DNA from: Zasmidium citrigriseum
Taxonomy: Eukaryota > Ascomycota > Dothideomycetes > Mycosphaerellales > Mycosphaerellaceae
Direction of reading: 5' to 3'
Assembly: GCA_002786025.1 (NCBI GenBank)
Contig: NHNW01000053.1
Location: forward strand, 124,001 to 188,000
Length of the DNA stretch: 64,000 nucleotides
The translations under genes were made by a program, and so were the position numbers. Below the pieces are notes generated by a model that worked only from the letters and a program-made list of their open reading frames with translations, ran no database searches and was not told the origin of the DNA. Below are positions 1-10,675 of this stretch, piece by piece (the stretch's first letter is position 1; each line of letters starts with the position of its first letter).

Positions 1-63
1 GTCCCAATCCATTTCCCTCAAAACGCCGTTAGAGGACTGCACCGCTTAATGTTTTGTCCCAAA

Positions 64-1562
64 TCAGTTATACTGTAGCCGTCTCACTGGACTTCCTCTG
101 CCCTCAATCTGCGCATAGCCGCCACTGGGCGCAGGCTCCAGGCCCATTGGTGGCTGGTGCCAAGGGGTGCCATAGTATTCGTTGCTGAAGTTCCGCTGGG
201 GTGTCGGTGGCGGTGGGGCTTGGTAGTAGTTGGGATGATACTGTGCGCCAGCATTCGCCGTCTTGTCTCTGAAGAAGCCGAAGGCGAAATTGGTGGTAGC
301 GAAGCAGCCGAAGACAATCAGTGCGGTGAAGATCTAGCGGAAGTTAGCATGTACTGCCTTCATACAACGATTAAGAGGGGGGAACTCACCATTGCTTTCC
401 AGGAGATTGGCTCGACGAACGAGTTGAAGATCTCAGCAAAAGTATGGGCCGACACCTTCGCTCGTGCCACCTTCGAAGGATCCTGGTTCATGCACTTGGT
501 CCAATTGTCGCACACAGTTTCCAGCGCAGGCACCCGCGTCGCTCTGTCGCAATTGTTCTTTCTGAAGTTCTCCGCGCACACTGCCATCTCTGCCATGAGC
601 TCTATCATCACTTCGTGAGACTTCTTATCCACATCCCCTTGCACAGCGGCCCAGAAGCAGTAGATGACATATGCGCAGCCAGCCAGGAGGAAGACGTTGA
701 ATGCCAGTTGTGCATAGAACGAAAGGATGTGGGGAACCGTCGGATGCTGTGCGATGAATGTGAAGAGTGACGAGAGCCAGTGCGGTTTCTTCTGATTCGA
801 GTCCGACGATTCGGCTTGTGATTTGCGTGGGCTCTCGTTTTCAGACTCCGACACACTATGCCGCCTCCGTCGAGACGCATGGCGCTGCAGCTCACCGCGA
901 TCGCGTCGCTTCTTCACTCGCTTGTCTGCATTGTGCACTTGATCTGCTCTTGGAATCTCCCCTCGTCCTGGGCTGTAGAATTTGTTCTTGATCTTTCCAA
1001 AGAAGCTCTCTCGCCTCGCCGACGGTAATGGCCGCTCTTTCTCCTTCGTCGGACTTCCTCTCTCGCGCTCTGCACCAGGCAAAGTACTCAGATCCACTCC
1101 ATCATACTTGGTCACGGCCTTGTTCGGGCTCAGCATGCTTCTTCCCATGGTGTCAGGTGTCGCATCGTTGTCGGTATGTTCAGGCGATTTCGGCGTCTCT
1201 CCAGCGGATGAGTCGTCCAAGTCGTTTTGCGTTTTGCGCGGCGTGCTGTAGAGACTGTTCCAAGCGGGTACTGGTGGCAGGGGTTTGGTGGGCGAGTTTC
1301 GGAGGCTGGGAGTGGATTGTTTCTGCGGCGAGTCGAATGCGCTGTTGTTCCCTAGCAACGCACCATCCCTGTCAACATTCGCCGTCGCGAATTTCAGCAG
1401 CTGTTGCCTCGACTCACTTCTTTTGCCCGGTGTAGCAGTGGTGGTCATCGGAAATCGCTGCGGGTTCTGGCTAAGCTGTGCGAAAGGTGATCGAGAATCC
1501 ATAGGGCCGTGTTTGTTCTGCCACTCGTAGTCCATGCCCATCTCATTCCCGCGGTACGACAT
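64..1562 (-). CDS. Brl1/Brr6-like nuclear envelope protein
   Basis: Two exons (1562-390 and 333-64) joined across a 56-bp GTGAGT..TAG intron give 480 residues. The first 270 or so residues are Ser/Pro/Arg-rich and probably disordered. A membrane segment follows near residues 280-306, then a lumenal stretch with four cysteines (around AVCAENF, NNCDRA, ETVCDNW, TKCMNQ), then a second membrane segment encoded by the start of exon 2 (IFTALIVFGCF). Two membrane passes around a four-cysteine lumenal loop define the Brl1/Brr6 disulfide-bridge family, which acts in the nuclear envelope during nuclear pore assembly and membrane-lipid homeostasis in yeasts. The tail after the second membrane pass is Pro/Tyr/Gly-rich. 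Exon 1 alone would lack the second membrane pass. Family assignment is strong; Brl1 and Brr6 cannot be told apart here. Confidence 0.88.
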
Positions 1563-1987
1563 GGCGGCTGTAGAATCTCGAGAGGCGACAGCGAGCAGGT
1601 CGGGCGGTAGATGCGAGTGAAAGAGCTGTGGTCGAGATGGAATGGAATGCGATGCGCGAGAGAGTTATTGGATGCACATTACGGCGGGCAGGGATCGCGC
1701 GCGTTATGTGCTGTTTTTAGTGCCAAACAAGGCGTCGTCCGAGCGATGGCACGTGAAGGGTCCAGCTTCGCCCAAATTCTGTCCCATCCTCCCAGACCTC
1801 ATCAACAACGACAATCACTTTGATCAATCGCCGTCAAAGCGAGACATGCAGCGAAGTCATCATTGTTGCTTGGGCTACTGCCATCTCGCTGTTCAAATCT
1901 CAAGCTATTGAGACCAAACGTCGCGGCTTAATACCAGCGGTGCATTCTATCTCTCATCGAGAGTCCACGAACGAAATTAGAGGTCTC
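1563..1987. other. Intergenic, upstream of the Brl1-like gene
   Basis: This gap holds the promoter side of the leftward Brl1-like gene and the 3' flank of the leftward NAD(P)-binding gene. I see no further gene, RNA or clear TATA element in it. Confidence 0.6.
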
Positions 1988-2814
1988 TCAGATCCATCCT
2001 GGATTACACAAAGCAGGCGCCTTTCCAATCCACTTCCTGTCCTGCAGCTCCTGCAAAATCCACACAGCAATACTCTCCCGGCTCAGAATGATCCCATCCT
2101 TCCCTTCACCTATGTATCCAGCACGCACCGGCTTAGCCTCGCCGTTCGTCAGAGCAGGTACCCTTAGATCGGTCAGCATTCCCTTCCCGCCATAATTGAG
2201 AGGGTCCTCACCTAAACAGCGTCCAGTCGATCTCTCTCAACGGCAGCCCAGAGACGACTCTTCCGATCCCATTGACTTCATCGTATGCAGAACCGCCGAT
2301 CAACCAGATCGAAAGCACACAGAACCACCATTTCCACGAGGGTTTGTCTTCGGGGATTTTGAAGGACGGCGTCGTGCAGCAGAGACAGCGTTTGATCTTG
2401 GTCTCTGGATCGTAGATGATCATGGGGAAGAACTTTTCGTAGAATTGCGTGACTGGCTACATGGACAGGTCAGTACTGTGTAATACGTCAATTCGCTATT
2501 GGGATGTTCTCACCGTGCCTTTGTTGGGCACAGCTGGGCCTGCGAAGGAGACTAGAACAGTGGCGCCTGTGTGGAGTGCTTCTCGAGCGGCATCCATGTC
2601 CTCGAAGGTACCTTTGATGATTTGAACATTGCTGTTATCTTGAACTTCTTGAGGAAGTTTCGATGGATTTCGAGCGTAGATCGTGAGTTGATGGCCGGCT
2701 TTGAGTGCTTCGTTTACGAAGGCGATGCCCGAGGGGCCTGTACAGATGTCAGACCGATATTTTCATCTCACGATATCGAGCTTTACCTGTGGCTCCCAGC
2801 ACGAGCAGATGCAT
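1988..2814 (-). CDS. NmrA-like NAD(P)-binding protein
   Basis: Four exons (2814-2787, 2737-2514, 2456-2212, 2162-1988) join in phase to 223 residues. The protein begins MHLLVLGATGPSG, a classic beta-strand plus GxxGxxG dinucleotide-binding loop, and the glycine loop is itself split by the first intron, which supports that splice. Next comes a segment typical of atypical SDR/NAD(P)H-binding proteins, with a basic patch (YARNPSKLP) that suggests NADP preference, then GTFEDMDAAREAL. The conserved substrate-binding Tyr-x-x-x-Lys pair of classical SDRs is not evident, fitting the NmrA/atypical group. Size suits a small single-domain member. The substrate cannot be inferred. The nine-residue first exon is easily missed by gene predictors. 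Confidence 0.75.
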
Positions 2815-3763
2815 CTCCTTAGGCGGTCTTTGTTGATGGAATCGTTGACGTTCAGAATTGTCAATGGCGTCGACGATGGCAGACGGAAAGTGTGATCTTG
2901 CAACGTCATGACTTCTACATTCCTGCAAGACATTTATCTCTAATTCAGCCCTGCTCCAAGACTACCAGGTACTTGGCTTTCACGAGATACGAGATGTACG
3001 AAGCGAAGAATCGAATGTCATTAATAATTGTTGTCGAAGTTATACTGTTCATTCAAGAGTTGTGTTGCTTGGCTCGGCAAATTGGGTAGTGACGGCGCCG
3101 GCGGTCGACTGTCTTCGCCGCTGCCGTGACAAGAACCTGTCGAAAACACGATTTACCTGTCCAAGGCTCTGGTATGGGCAGTCTTGACGTCGGAACAGTC
3201 CCGAGCGATTTTGTCAGCTGTCGATGGGTAATTTTCTCACGAGTATGTCTCCCCTGGGCCCTTTCGCAGAGACACAGGCGTCTTCAAGACTGGTAAGACT
3301 GGTAAGAACTTTCTGTCCTGCAAATCATTGGATGCTGATGGCGTTCATTGGACTTGCCAATTGGCGATGCCCAATGGTTCTTGATGCTCATGGTTCTTGT
3401 CAGACTTCGATGTCCATTCGGTATCGCATCCTCCTTGCCGTCTCACGAGCTGAGGACTGTGCCGCTGTGCCACCCCTTTCCCTGACACGTGCTCGATGAG
3501 ACGATTTCACGTGACGAGGCTCGCCAGGAGAGAGGAGCAGCGATTTGACTCGGGCCAATAACGCGGGCGGCCCAAGCTTCCACAACCTCCCCAGCCGTCC
3601 TGGCCCAGCCGCCTCTCGCAGCGATTCAGCGGTTCCCCGAGCTCCCCCAGGTGCCAGCTGCTCGAGTGTGTTCCGTCTCCTCGTAAGCCCTCTCTCACAT
3701 TTCTCTCCTTTACCTCTCACTTTCTCTCTATACCCAACCGTTTCTTTCTATACCACCACTACC
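2815..3763. promoter_or_regulatory. Divergent intergenic region with pyrimidine tract
   Basis: The region lies between two divergent starts. Its right end (about 3680-3763) is strongly pyrimidine-rich (many CTCTC and TTTCT runs) and leads directly into ACC-ATG of the acidic-protein gene. Such CT tracts just upstream of the start are typical of strongly expressed fungal genes. No other gene is visible. Confidence 0.5.
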
Positions 3764-4459
3764 ATGTCTACCCGCAAGCGCAAGCAGGAGGCCGAAGAGG
3801 AGGAGGAGCTCCAGGAGCTGCCTGAGGACGATGACGAGGAAGAAGAGGAGTAAGTTGTTCCCTCACTTTGACGTCACTCAGGGGCGCAATGTGTTGTCGC
3901 GGACTTGCGATATCGTGTTCAATGCGGTCGCGAAATGCTATGGAATTGGCATTGAGCGATTCGTTGGATTCGGTGTTCGATCGTTGGTCGTCGTCGACGC
4001 ATTCTCGCCGCGATCGATCGTTAATCCTGGTGGCCGGTACTGATAGCGATTACTAGGTACGAAGAAGACGACTACGACGACGAAGACGGCGAGGACGATG
4101 ACGAAGAGGATGAGGAAGAAGAGGACGCCGCTCCCCGTAAGTCCAGCAAACAATCGATCGTTGCATCGACTCGGTCGCTAACGTTCGCCGCAGCTCCCAA
4201 AGCCAAGAAACGACGAACCGAAGAGCCCGCAGCCGACGGCGACGAAGAGGAAGCCGAAGGTGAAGACGACGACGATGCCGCCGATCCAGAGGACGACGAA
4301 GCACCCGCCGGCGAGGGCGAGGGCGAGGATGACGAGGACGCGGATGAGACGGCCAAGACCGGTGGCCCAGCAGCTGCTGCTAAGAAAGATGCCGCTGGCG
4401 CCGTGCCAAAAGAGGATGATCTTGAAGAGGTCGATGGCGCGGAAGAGGATGATGATTAG
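3764..4459 (+). CDS. Highly acidic small nuclear-type protein
   Basis: Three exons (3764-3849, 4057-4136, 4194-4459) splice in phase to 143 residues. The protein starts with a basic patch (MSTRKRKQ), then is dominated by Glu and Asp runs. A second basic patch (KAKKRR) begins exon 3, and the end is again acidic (EEDDD). The pattern of acid tracts plus short nuclear-localisation-like patches resembles prothymosin or Chz1-type histone chaperones, but I cannot identify a diagnostic CHZ motif, so the role is inference. The first intron is unusually long for this window (207 bp). The CT-rich leader suggests high expression. Confidence 0.65.
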
Positions 4460-5383
4460 GCCATATCTACATCAGCTGGTCGTCGCGTTGGAAGCGGGGC
4501 AGTGATGTCCAGAAACGCTCCGGGCAATGTTGTGCGTGGAGCAGGTCTCGAGAGCTAGAGAAGTGTCGATGCAATGAACGAGACGTTTGAAACTGAAGTT
4601 CGAGATTCCAATTCCATTGCTTTGGATTGCACTGTCAACGTGTGCCATCATCGTTCCTTCCTTTTGTCTGCAATGAGGCTGAAGCCTTACGAGTCGACAT
4701 GAGCGAGGACTGGCCTTTGTTCTCTCAACCGAACATCGAAAAGAGCTTCAGACAAGCACCAACGTGGCTCTGCTTCAAGTGGGCGGGATAGCAAAGGTCG
4801 TACGCCCAATAATGTCGTGGCTCAACTCCTGTACCTGCAGTAGCTGCAATTAGTCGCGGTAGAATCATTTTTAGCAAAGAAGCAATGAAACAAGAATGGC
4901 TTTGCGTTCTACGATGTAGAAACCAACGATGTAACGATGAGTCCTTGCGGTCGTCTGTCTCAATCATGTTCTGAACGCCTGAGAGTCGATCTGGGCTTCA
5001 ACCAGTACCGCAACGAAATATTGATCCCACAGGGCTCTTTCAATCGATCTGATCGATTCTTTACACTTCCATAACATCGTTCTCAGCTTCGGAGCTAAAT
5101 TTGGAGGGGTACATGTCGCGGCAAAGGTTGTCCATCGTTGGGAATCCGTCAGCTGAAATCCAAACATATCAACCTCCCACGCCACAACCATGCCCCAATA
5201 ATCAAAATACAAGCAGGAGAACCTTCTCTGATGCAGTACACGCTATCCAGAAGTCTCAAAAGGAAATCATATTCACCCAAAACCAAATATTTCATCATAT
5301 CACTCCCAGATGTCCCCAGGACCTCAAAAATGAAGCTATCGACTCAGGACCACCTCGAGTCTGTCCCCAAAAGCAAAAAGAAC
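4460..5383. other. Intergenic region before the tRNA gene
   Basis: This stretch holds the 3' flank of the acidic-protein gene and the downstream flank of the leftward tRNA-Thr gene. I see no coding frame with splice support, no repeat and no other RNA gene. Confidence 0.5.
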
Positions 5384-5473
5384 TGCTTCCACACGGATTT
5401 GAACCGTGGACCTCGGCATTGCAGGCTCAGGAGCCATACTAGTGCCGCGCTCTACCAACTGAGCTATAGAAGC
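5384..5473 (-). tRNA. tRNA-Thr (anticodon AGT) with a 17-nt intron
   Basis: Read on the minus strand, the 90-nt gene folds as a complete cloverleaf. The acceptor stem GCTTCTA pairs with TGGAAGC (two G-T/T-G type wobble positions tolerated), followed by TA, a D arm GCTC/GAGC, anticodon stem CGGCA/TGCCG, a five-base variable loop and T arm CACGG-TTCAAAT-CCGTG. The loop reads C-T-A-G-T-A, so the anticodon is AGT (positions 5448-5450), which decodes Thr ACU after A34-to-inosine editing. After base 37 there is a 17-nt insert, the canonical position for nuclear tRNA introns. Removing it leaves 73 nt including the discriminator A. The internal A and B boxes are intact. Confidence 0.95.
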
Positions 5474-6234
5474 TATTGTGAAGCTGTTAGGGCTCGAGGC
5501 TGCTTGAAACCAAGCTCAGATGCAAGCTTGTTGCCTGTTTGATGTGTGCTGCAAGTTTCTTATTGAATATGTAGCTAGAAAAAATTCTGCAACGATATCT
5601 TGGGTCCGCTCCACCTAGTGACCCGGATCGAAGTACTCCCGACGATGGACCGTTGGGAATACGAGCGAGCAACGCTTTCAGCAGCTTTGACTAAGCTCTC
5701 TCTTCTATTCTGACAGCGAATGGCTGATACAAACATTGGTAGATCGAGATATGTTAACAAGGGGTATGGATAGGGGCAAAATGTTGATCGTAGATTATAT
5801 CGATAAACAGCTCCCGAAAGTCGGTCATGAGGAATTGTGCGAGACTAGCAAGCTTGGGAAGAACGAAAGCAGCACACTAATCATCAATGTCGAGGACATA
5901 TAGCATAGGATGGTTGTAGCAGAAAGTCCAGAGAAGGGGTGAAGTTGACAGCAAGAACGCCGTGGAGTTCTTTGTTCCAAATCGAGCGACCACACAAACA
6001 AAGCCAGGAGAGAACGAGCCGGCACCATTCGAAGAGGATTCGTGAGGAGATGTTAGTAAACTTGGCTTGGATTTTATGAGAAGATCTGATGGGGCAGAAA
6101 TCGCATGAAGTTGGTAGAGACGATGCCGTTCATTATATCTCGAGCAAACATTTCCCAGGTCAGTGTTCCAACCTAACAAGCGACTGCTTGGATCGGCTCC
6201 CACTTTGAGAGACACCACTGCTTTCCATCTCAAC
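5474..6234. other. Intergenic region, nothing recognised
   Basis: The gap lies between the tRNA-Thr 5' side and the 3' end of the leftward secreted-protein gene. Only short unsupported frames occur. If the secreted-protein gene has an additional 3' exon (its stop overlaps a GTGAGT), that exon would lie here. Confidence 0.45.
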
Positions 6235-8224
6235 TCACGTCCCATCCGCGGGCTGCCTAAACGTAAACCCCTCGGCAACAGTCGTCAACGTCCCATTCGC
6301 CTCAAACAAATTCGTCAAAACGTCAATCGACATATGGAAACCCTCCTCGCTCGTGAACTGTCTACTCGGCCAAATACCTTCCCTCGTCAAGTTGCTGTAC
6401 CAATCGACTTTGTTTAGCGTGAAGCGTTCGATCTCTTGGGAGACTTCTTGCGTTCCACGAAGCGTAGATACACCGTCGTCGGAAAAGTTGTCGAAGTCAA
6501 CTCTGACGGTCTTGAGGTCGGTCTTGGAGGCGTTCTCGATGATTGTGATGGATGCCGAGCCGCTGACTTTGCCTTTGAGGGTGTAGTTGCCTGCTTCGGG
6601 GAAGGAGATCGATGAAGCTGGTTCTCCTGGGATGTATGGAGTAGCCCATGGGATCGCATCAGGAAGGGGCGTAACGGTCCTTGTTTGGAGAGGCGATCTC
6701 TCCCTGAGATGTGCGACCATCAATCGCTCAGTTCGTCCACCCGGCTCGGTCGAATTGTAGCAAGGAAGTGGATTATCACCACCACAAGCCGGAGGAACAG
6801 TCAGTTTCTGAAAGTAAGTGATGCGTGTCCCATCGTTGGAGAACCAAGGATCTGCTCCGCCGTTCCATTCAGGATCATCGATACCACCACTGCCAGGAAT
6901 GCCAGTCGATGCTCCATTGATCTCTTGGCCGTAGTAGTCCCCACGATCGCCATGACGGTCCAAAAGCCACGGCTGAAAGAATCGACGCTGTCCATTGTTA
7001 CGCACAGATGAGCAGACTGTCGTTGTGATCATATCCGCCACGGGAGGAACGCCACGCATGCCATTCATAAACTCAGTCCGTCCAGAGCCGCGAGTATCCA
7101 TGATGATCATCGATCCATCATCTGGTGACATTTGGATGGGGTCGACGTAGCCTGGGTGCGTGGTCAGACGTCTCACTGCACCAGTCTCCAGATTTGCGGC
7201 AAAGACGTCTAGATTGCAAGATTCGATAGAGTAACCCACGTATGTGACTTCGTTTCCCGTCCCGCTGAAGCCGCGCAATTCTCCCACAGTGATGGAGCTC
7301 TCGTTGAAATGCAACTCGCTTCCAGTGGTGTAGACAGGCGGGGGAAGACCCGAATGCAACAGGCTATTAACGTGCACCAAGTCGTATCTGGGAGCAAGTG
7401 GAACCCCAGTCGTAGGAGCAGCATTGAATTGCAGGCGTCCGGTATATGTCGACTGAGCGAGTGCACTGCCACTGACCGTGAACGAATTGAAGCCGATATG
7501 ATCCTGGTCTGGATGGATTCGAAGCTCCCGAAGTGTGAGCCCAGGTCCAGAGCCGTCGGTCTCGTTGTCCAATCGAATCTGATAGATGAATGTTCTCTCT
7601 GGTGTGCAATCTGGGCTGACGAGATGGAAGTCTCCACAGTCAATGATGTAGAAGCCTGCCATGACCCGTTTGCCATCGGCGAAAGCTTGAGGATAGGCAT
7701 ACTCGGGTGTCTCAATGGGCGTTGCATGGTTGTTGGCCTCTGGTACGCCGCAGGTCAGGCATTTCCAAGGATCGCCATTCGGAAAGGTTGTGCCATCTGC
7801 TTTGACTGCTATCACTTGTTCGCCGGTATAGATGCTTGCCGGATCTGAGGAGGCCGCAGGTGCTCCTGCGAAGAGGATTTTGGCTAGAACGTGTTGATCG
7901 TCCGGTAAGAATGAGCCGCCCTGTATATTGGTCAGATCTTGAACTGACGATGTTCTGGCTTCGAATTGATTAGAGAGAGTTGGATTGTACCTGTAGATTG
8001 GTCGATTTACCGACACAGCCGGTCCTTCTCGGATTAATGTCTTCGTTGCAAGCCCCTTCATCGCTACTTGAAACAGGTGGCAACGGCAATGTTGAGATCT
8101 CGATCAATTCAGGTGCTGGTGGAGCTGGAATGTTTCCTTCTTGAGTGGAACCCAGAGAGCATTGAGCTTCATTCTGGGCGGCGGCAACAACGGCCAGTAA
8201 TACAGAGAGTGGCAGCAATAGCAT
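6235..8224 (-). CDS. Secreted beta-propeller-like (PD40-type) protein
   Basis: Two exons (8224-8011 and 7958-6235) give about 645 residues. The N-terminus is a clear signal peptide (MLLLPLSVLLAVVAAA) followed by a Pro-rich stretch, so the product is exported. The body carries repeats of the TolB/WD40-like (PD40) type, each centred on a 'PDD/NDG' turn: FLPDDQHVLA, MSPDDGSMIIMD, FSNDGTRITYF. Several Cys-containing loops (KCLTCG, DCGDF, SPDCTP, PACGG, PCYN) fit an oxidised extracellular protein. The splice uses GTAAAT, with CTAATC as branch and CGAAG as acceptor; an alternative joins codon CTA-CAG at 7990 to GGCGGC about 75 bp downstream. The annotated stop TGA lies inside a perfect donor sequence GTGAGT, so a further 3' exon is possible. 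No enzymatic function can be assigned. Confidence 0.72.
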
Positions 8225-8657
8225 TGCGACAGCTGAATGCAGTTGCTGGACTGTTCATACTGCTCAACGATTGCTGGACGTGGGAGTATTTGTATTGTTG
8301 AACTGAATACGCCAATACGACAGTCGGTCGTTCCGAATCCGACAAGCAGTACGACAATGTTGCCTAAAAGGGTCTTGGCGACAAATGGGAGTACACTGCT
8401 GTCATAGTGGTTGGACTAGCGCAGATGATCGACTGGAGACTGCTATTAGTTCTCCTAGCATTTCGTGCCATGCCGGAATCAATGGGTTGTGGTGGGTTTT
8501 GATCCAAGAGAATAGTCAGTAGCCTGCCAACATCATCTGCCGATTCTCTCTATTGGTGGAGAGTCGTCATTCTTGACCTCAGAATCAGGGATGATCAATT
8601 GCGAAAAGTAATAAACAATGCATTTGGGTATCAGGCCGCACGTACTAATACAGTCGC
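8225..8657. other. Intergenic, upstream of the secreted-protein gene
   Basis: This is the promoter side of the leftward secreted-protein gene and the 3' flank of the regulator gene. Nothing else is recognised. Confidence 0.5.
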
Positions 8658-10248
8658 TCAACCTGCTTTCAACATCGATCCGCCTGGCGTTCTACTCTCC
8701 TTCAAAATACCCTAGACACCACACGTTAGCTGACAGCCTCTGCTACCTTTTCTGATTCCCGTCCTTACCATGTTGTCATGAGCTTGCATCTTTGGCCAAT
8801 CAAGCCATTTCAGGTAGTCGTCCTCCCTCACAGCCATACTGATGCCTCGCAGGCAGTAATGGCCCCAATTTCGGGTGAACCATGCAGATTCTAGTACGAG
8901 CGTAGCTGTGACCCAGTCTGCCAGAATGACGAGAGCCACTGGATAGTGGTCCTTAATCAAATCCACAAATTCACTTGGTACGGAAGTCATCCAGGTGTAG
9001 AGGTGGCCTGGATCGTGTCAATTGTGTTCTAAAATCGAGCACTGATCGAGAACTCACCAGTCTGAATATTGTCCTTCGCTTGATGCCATGCTAGAACTCT
9101 GTACATCCATTCCAGTCGGGATATGGCCTCTTTGCATGGGCTGACATGTTCCTGGTGGCAGGCCGACTCAACCAGCTTGTTCAAATCGTTTAGACGAGCG
9201 TAGACAGCGTCCGGCAGAGTGATCTCGGCATCGTGTGGAGCTTCATATCCGACAAGCATGGGCGCCAGAGGACTTTTGGCTATCACTTCGCCGTAAACAT
9301 GGACAACATCTCTCACCCCTCTTGTGAGCATGAACATCTCCAGCATTTGGTCAATATCGACACATCTGGGTTCCGACATAGCCAAGGCCATTGCACATGA
9401 CTTTGCGATCGAGCTAGATGAGGTGAGATTCGCGGTCAAAGAATTACGTGGGATCTGGGAAGGCTCACGATATAGAGAGCGTAATTGCAAGAGCGAATAT
9501 GGGTACGCTCATCTCGGCGTTCAGATCGCTCGCCAGCATGGTCCGGAACATCTCGACGGCCTTCGTTTGATGATTATCGCAGAGTCGCAGATATCTCTCG
9601 GATGTAGCCGGCTGTGTATGCATCAAATGGAGAGCGGATAGAGCAAGAATGCCATGCATTAGGCTAGAGACATGTCAGTCTTCCGTACCCAGGTGGGTCA
9701 AATCGTGACGGGCGAATGCAGACTGTCATGTGTCAGCTGAAAGTCGGCCTGCTCAACATGGAAAGTTCTTTACCAATGGATATTTGAGCGCTTCGTCAGT
9801 GACATTCTCCTGCCAGAGGAATTGGTTCTCATCGCTCGTGCCCAATGGCTGGAGCGCCGTCTCTCGCACGAAGTGGCGCATCAGGGACAAATCGTCCATC
9901 CATTCTTGCGGTGTTGAGGGCAATGCAGAGTTCTTATCGCTTTCCTGGATACGTTTCCGGGCCATCAGCTTCAAAGGTCGCCCACGAAGGACTCTCGAAG
10001 CGAAATTGAGCAAGAAGACCACTCACGGTACTAGGAGATGGGACCAGAAGGCTGCACTCCTCGCCTCGCCTTACGCAGTTGCGGCAAGGAGCCTGCTCAT
10101 CGCACTGTAGGACCCGCGATCAGCCGCTAGAAAATCTCCAAAGCCATCCACGAGGATGCGGGAAACTTGAGAAAAGCCATACCTTGACCCGCCGGCGTTT
10201 GCAGTTGATGCACCCTTTGCGACTCTTTTTGTGACCCAGGCGGCACAT
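8658..10248 (-). CDS. Upc2-like Zn2Cys6 transcription factor, one junction unresolved
   Basis: The start encodes MCRLGHKKSRKGC, and exons 1 and 2 (10248-10183, 10104-10027) join to a full six-cysteine cluster, GC-x2-C-x6-C-x5-C-x2-C-x6-C. The intron sits exactly between KRRRVK and CDE. The HKKSRKGC lead-in and the short cluster resemble the Upc2/Ecm22 sterol-regulator group. Further exons are 9944-9774, about 9659-9469, 9413-9058, 9007-8769 and 8711-8658; the later region has MHGILALSALHL, the hallmark entry into the fungal TF domain. All junctions are phase-consistent except 9774 to 9659: the donor GTAAAG is phase 0, while the only nearby acceptor (CTCTAG) leaves one extra base before CTA-ATG. 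The last intron has a textbook GCTAAC branch. The gene is either frameshifted here or spliced unusually. Confidence 0.75.
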
Positions 10249-10675
10249 GGTGAGGGCCGGTTCTCACACCATATGGGGAAGGGGGTCGGTGAGGGTTGCG
10301 AGAAGCGAGCGCCAACGCTTCGCATTTGAATGCGAATCCCGAATCATGGCGCCTGGTCAGAAGAGCATTGCTTTGCCCTCGAAACGCGGCCAATCTTCTC
10401 AGCCACACCGGGGCGAGCGAGCCTGGGATTGAGGGTTAATTTGCGGAGGGACAGAAAGCTTGATTCCTTTGGCGGCGAGTCTAAATTGTGCATGAATCAA
10501 TGCTGTCTTGTGCAGTCGCCGACCAAATGCCGATGATCCTCAAGCAATGCTCCTGCCGATTGCGGAAGCTGGACGACTCCTCATTTCTCGGCAACGGCTC
10601 CATTGTGAGTGAATGATCGAAGACGATATCTGAGCTGCAACAAACCTTTCGTCCAAGTAATAATTAAATCCAAAG
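10249..10675. promoter_or_regulatory. Shared divergent promoter of regulator and SDR
   Basis: The 427 bp separate head-to-head starts of the Zn2Cys6 regulator and the SDR gene. The arrangement would allow the factor to control its neighbour, but I cannot point to a specific CGG-type binding palindrome with confidence. Confidence 0.4.
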
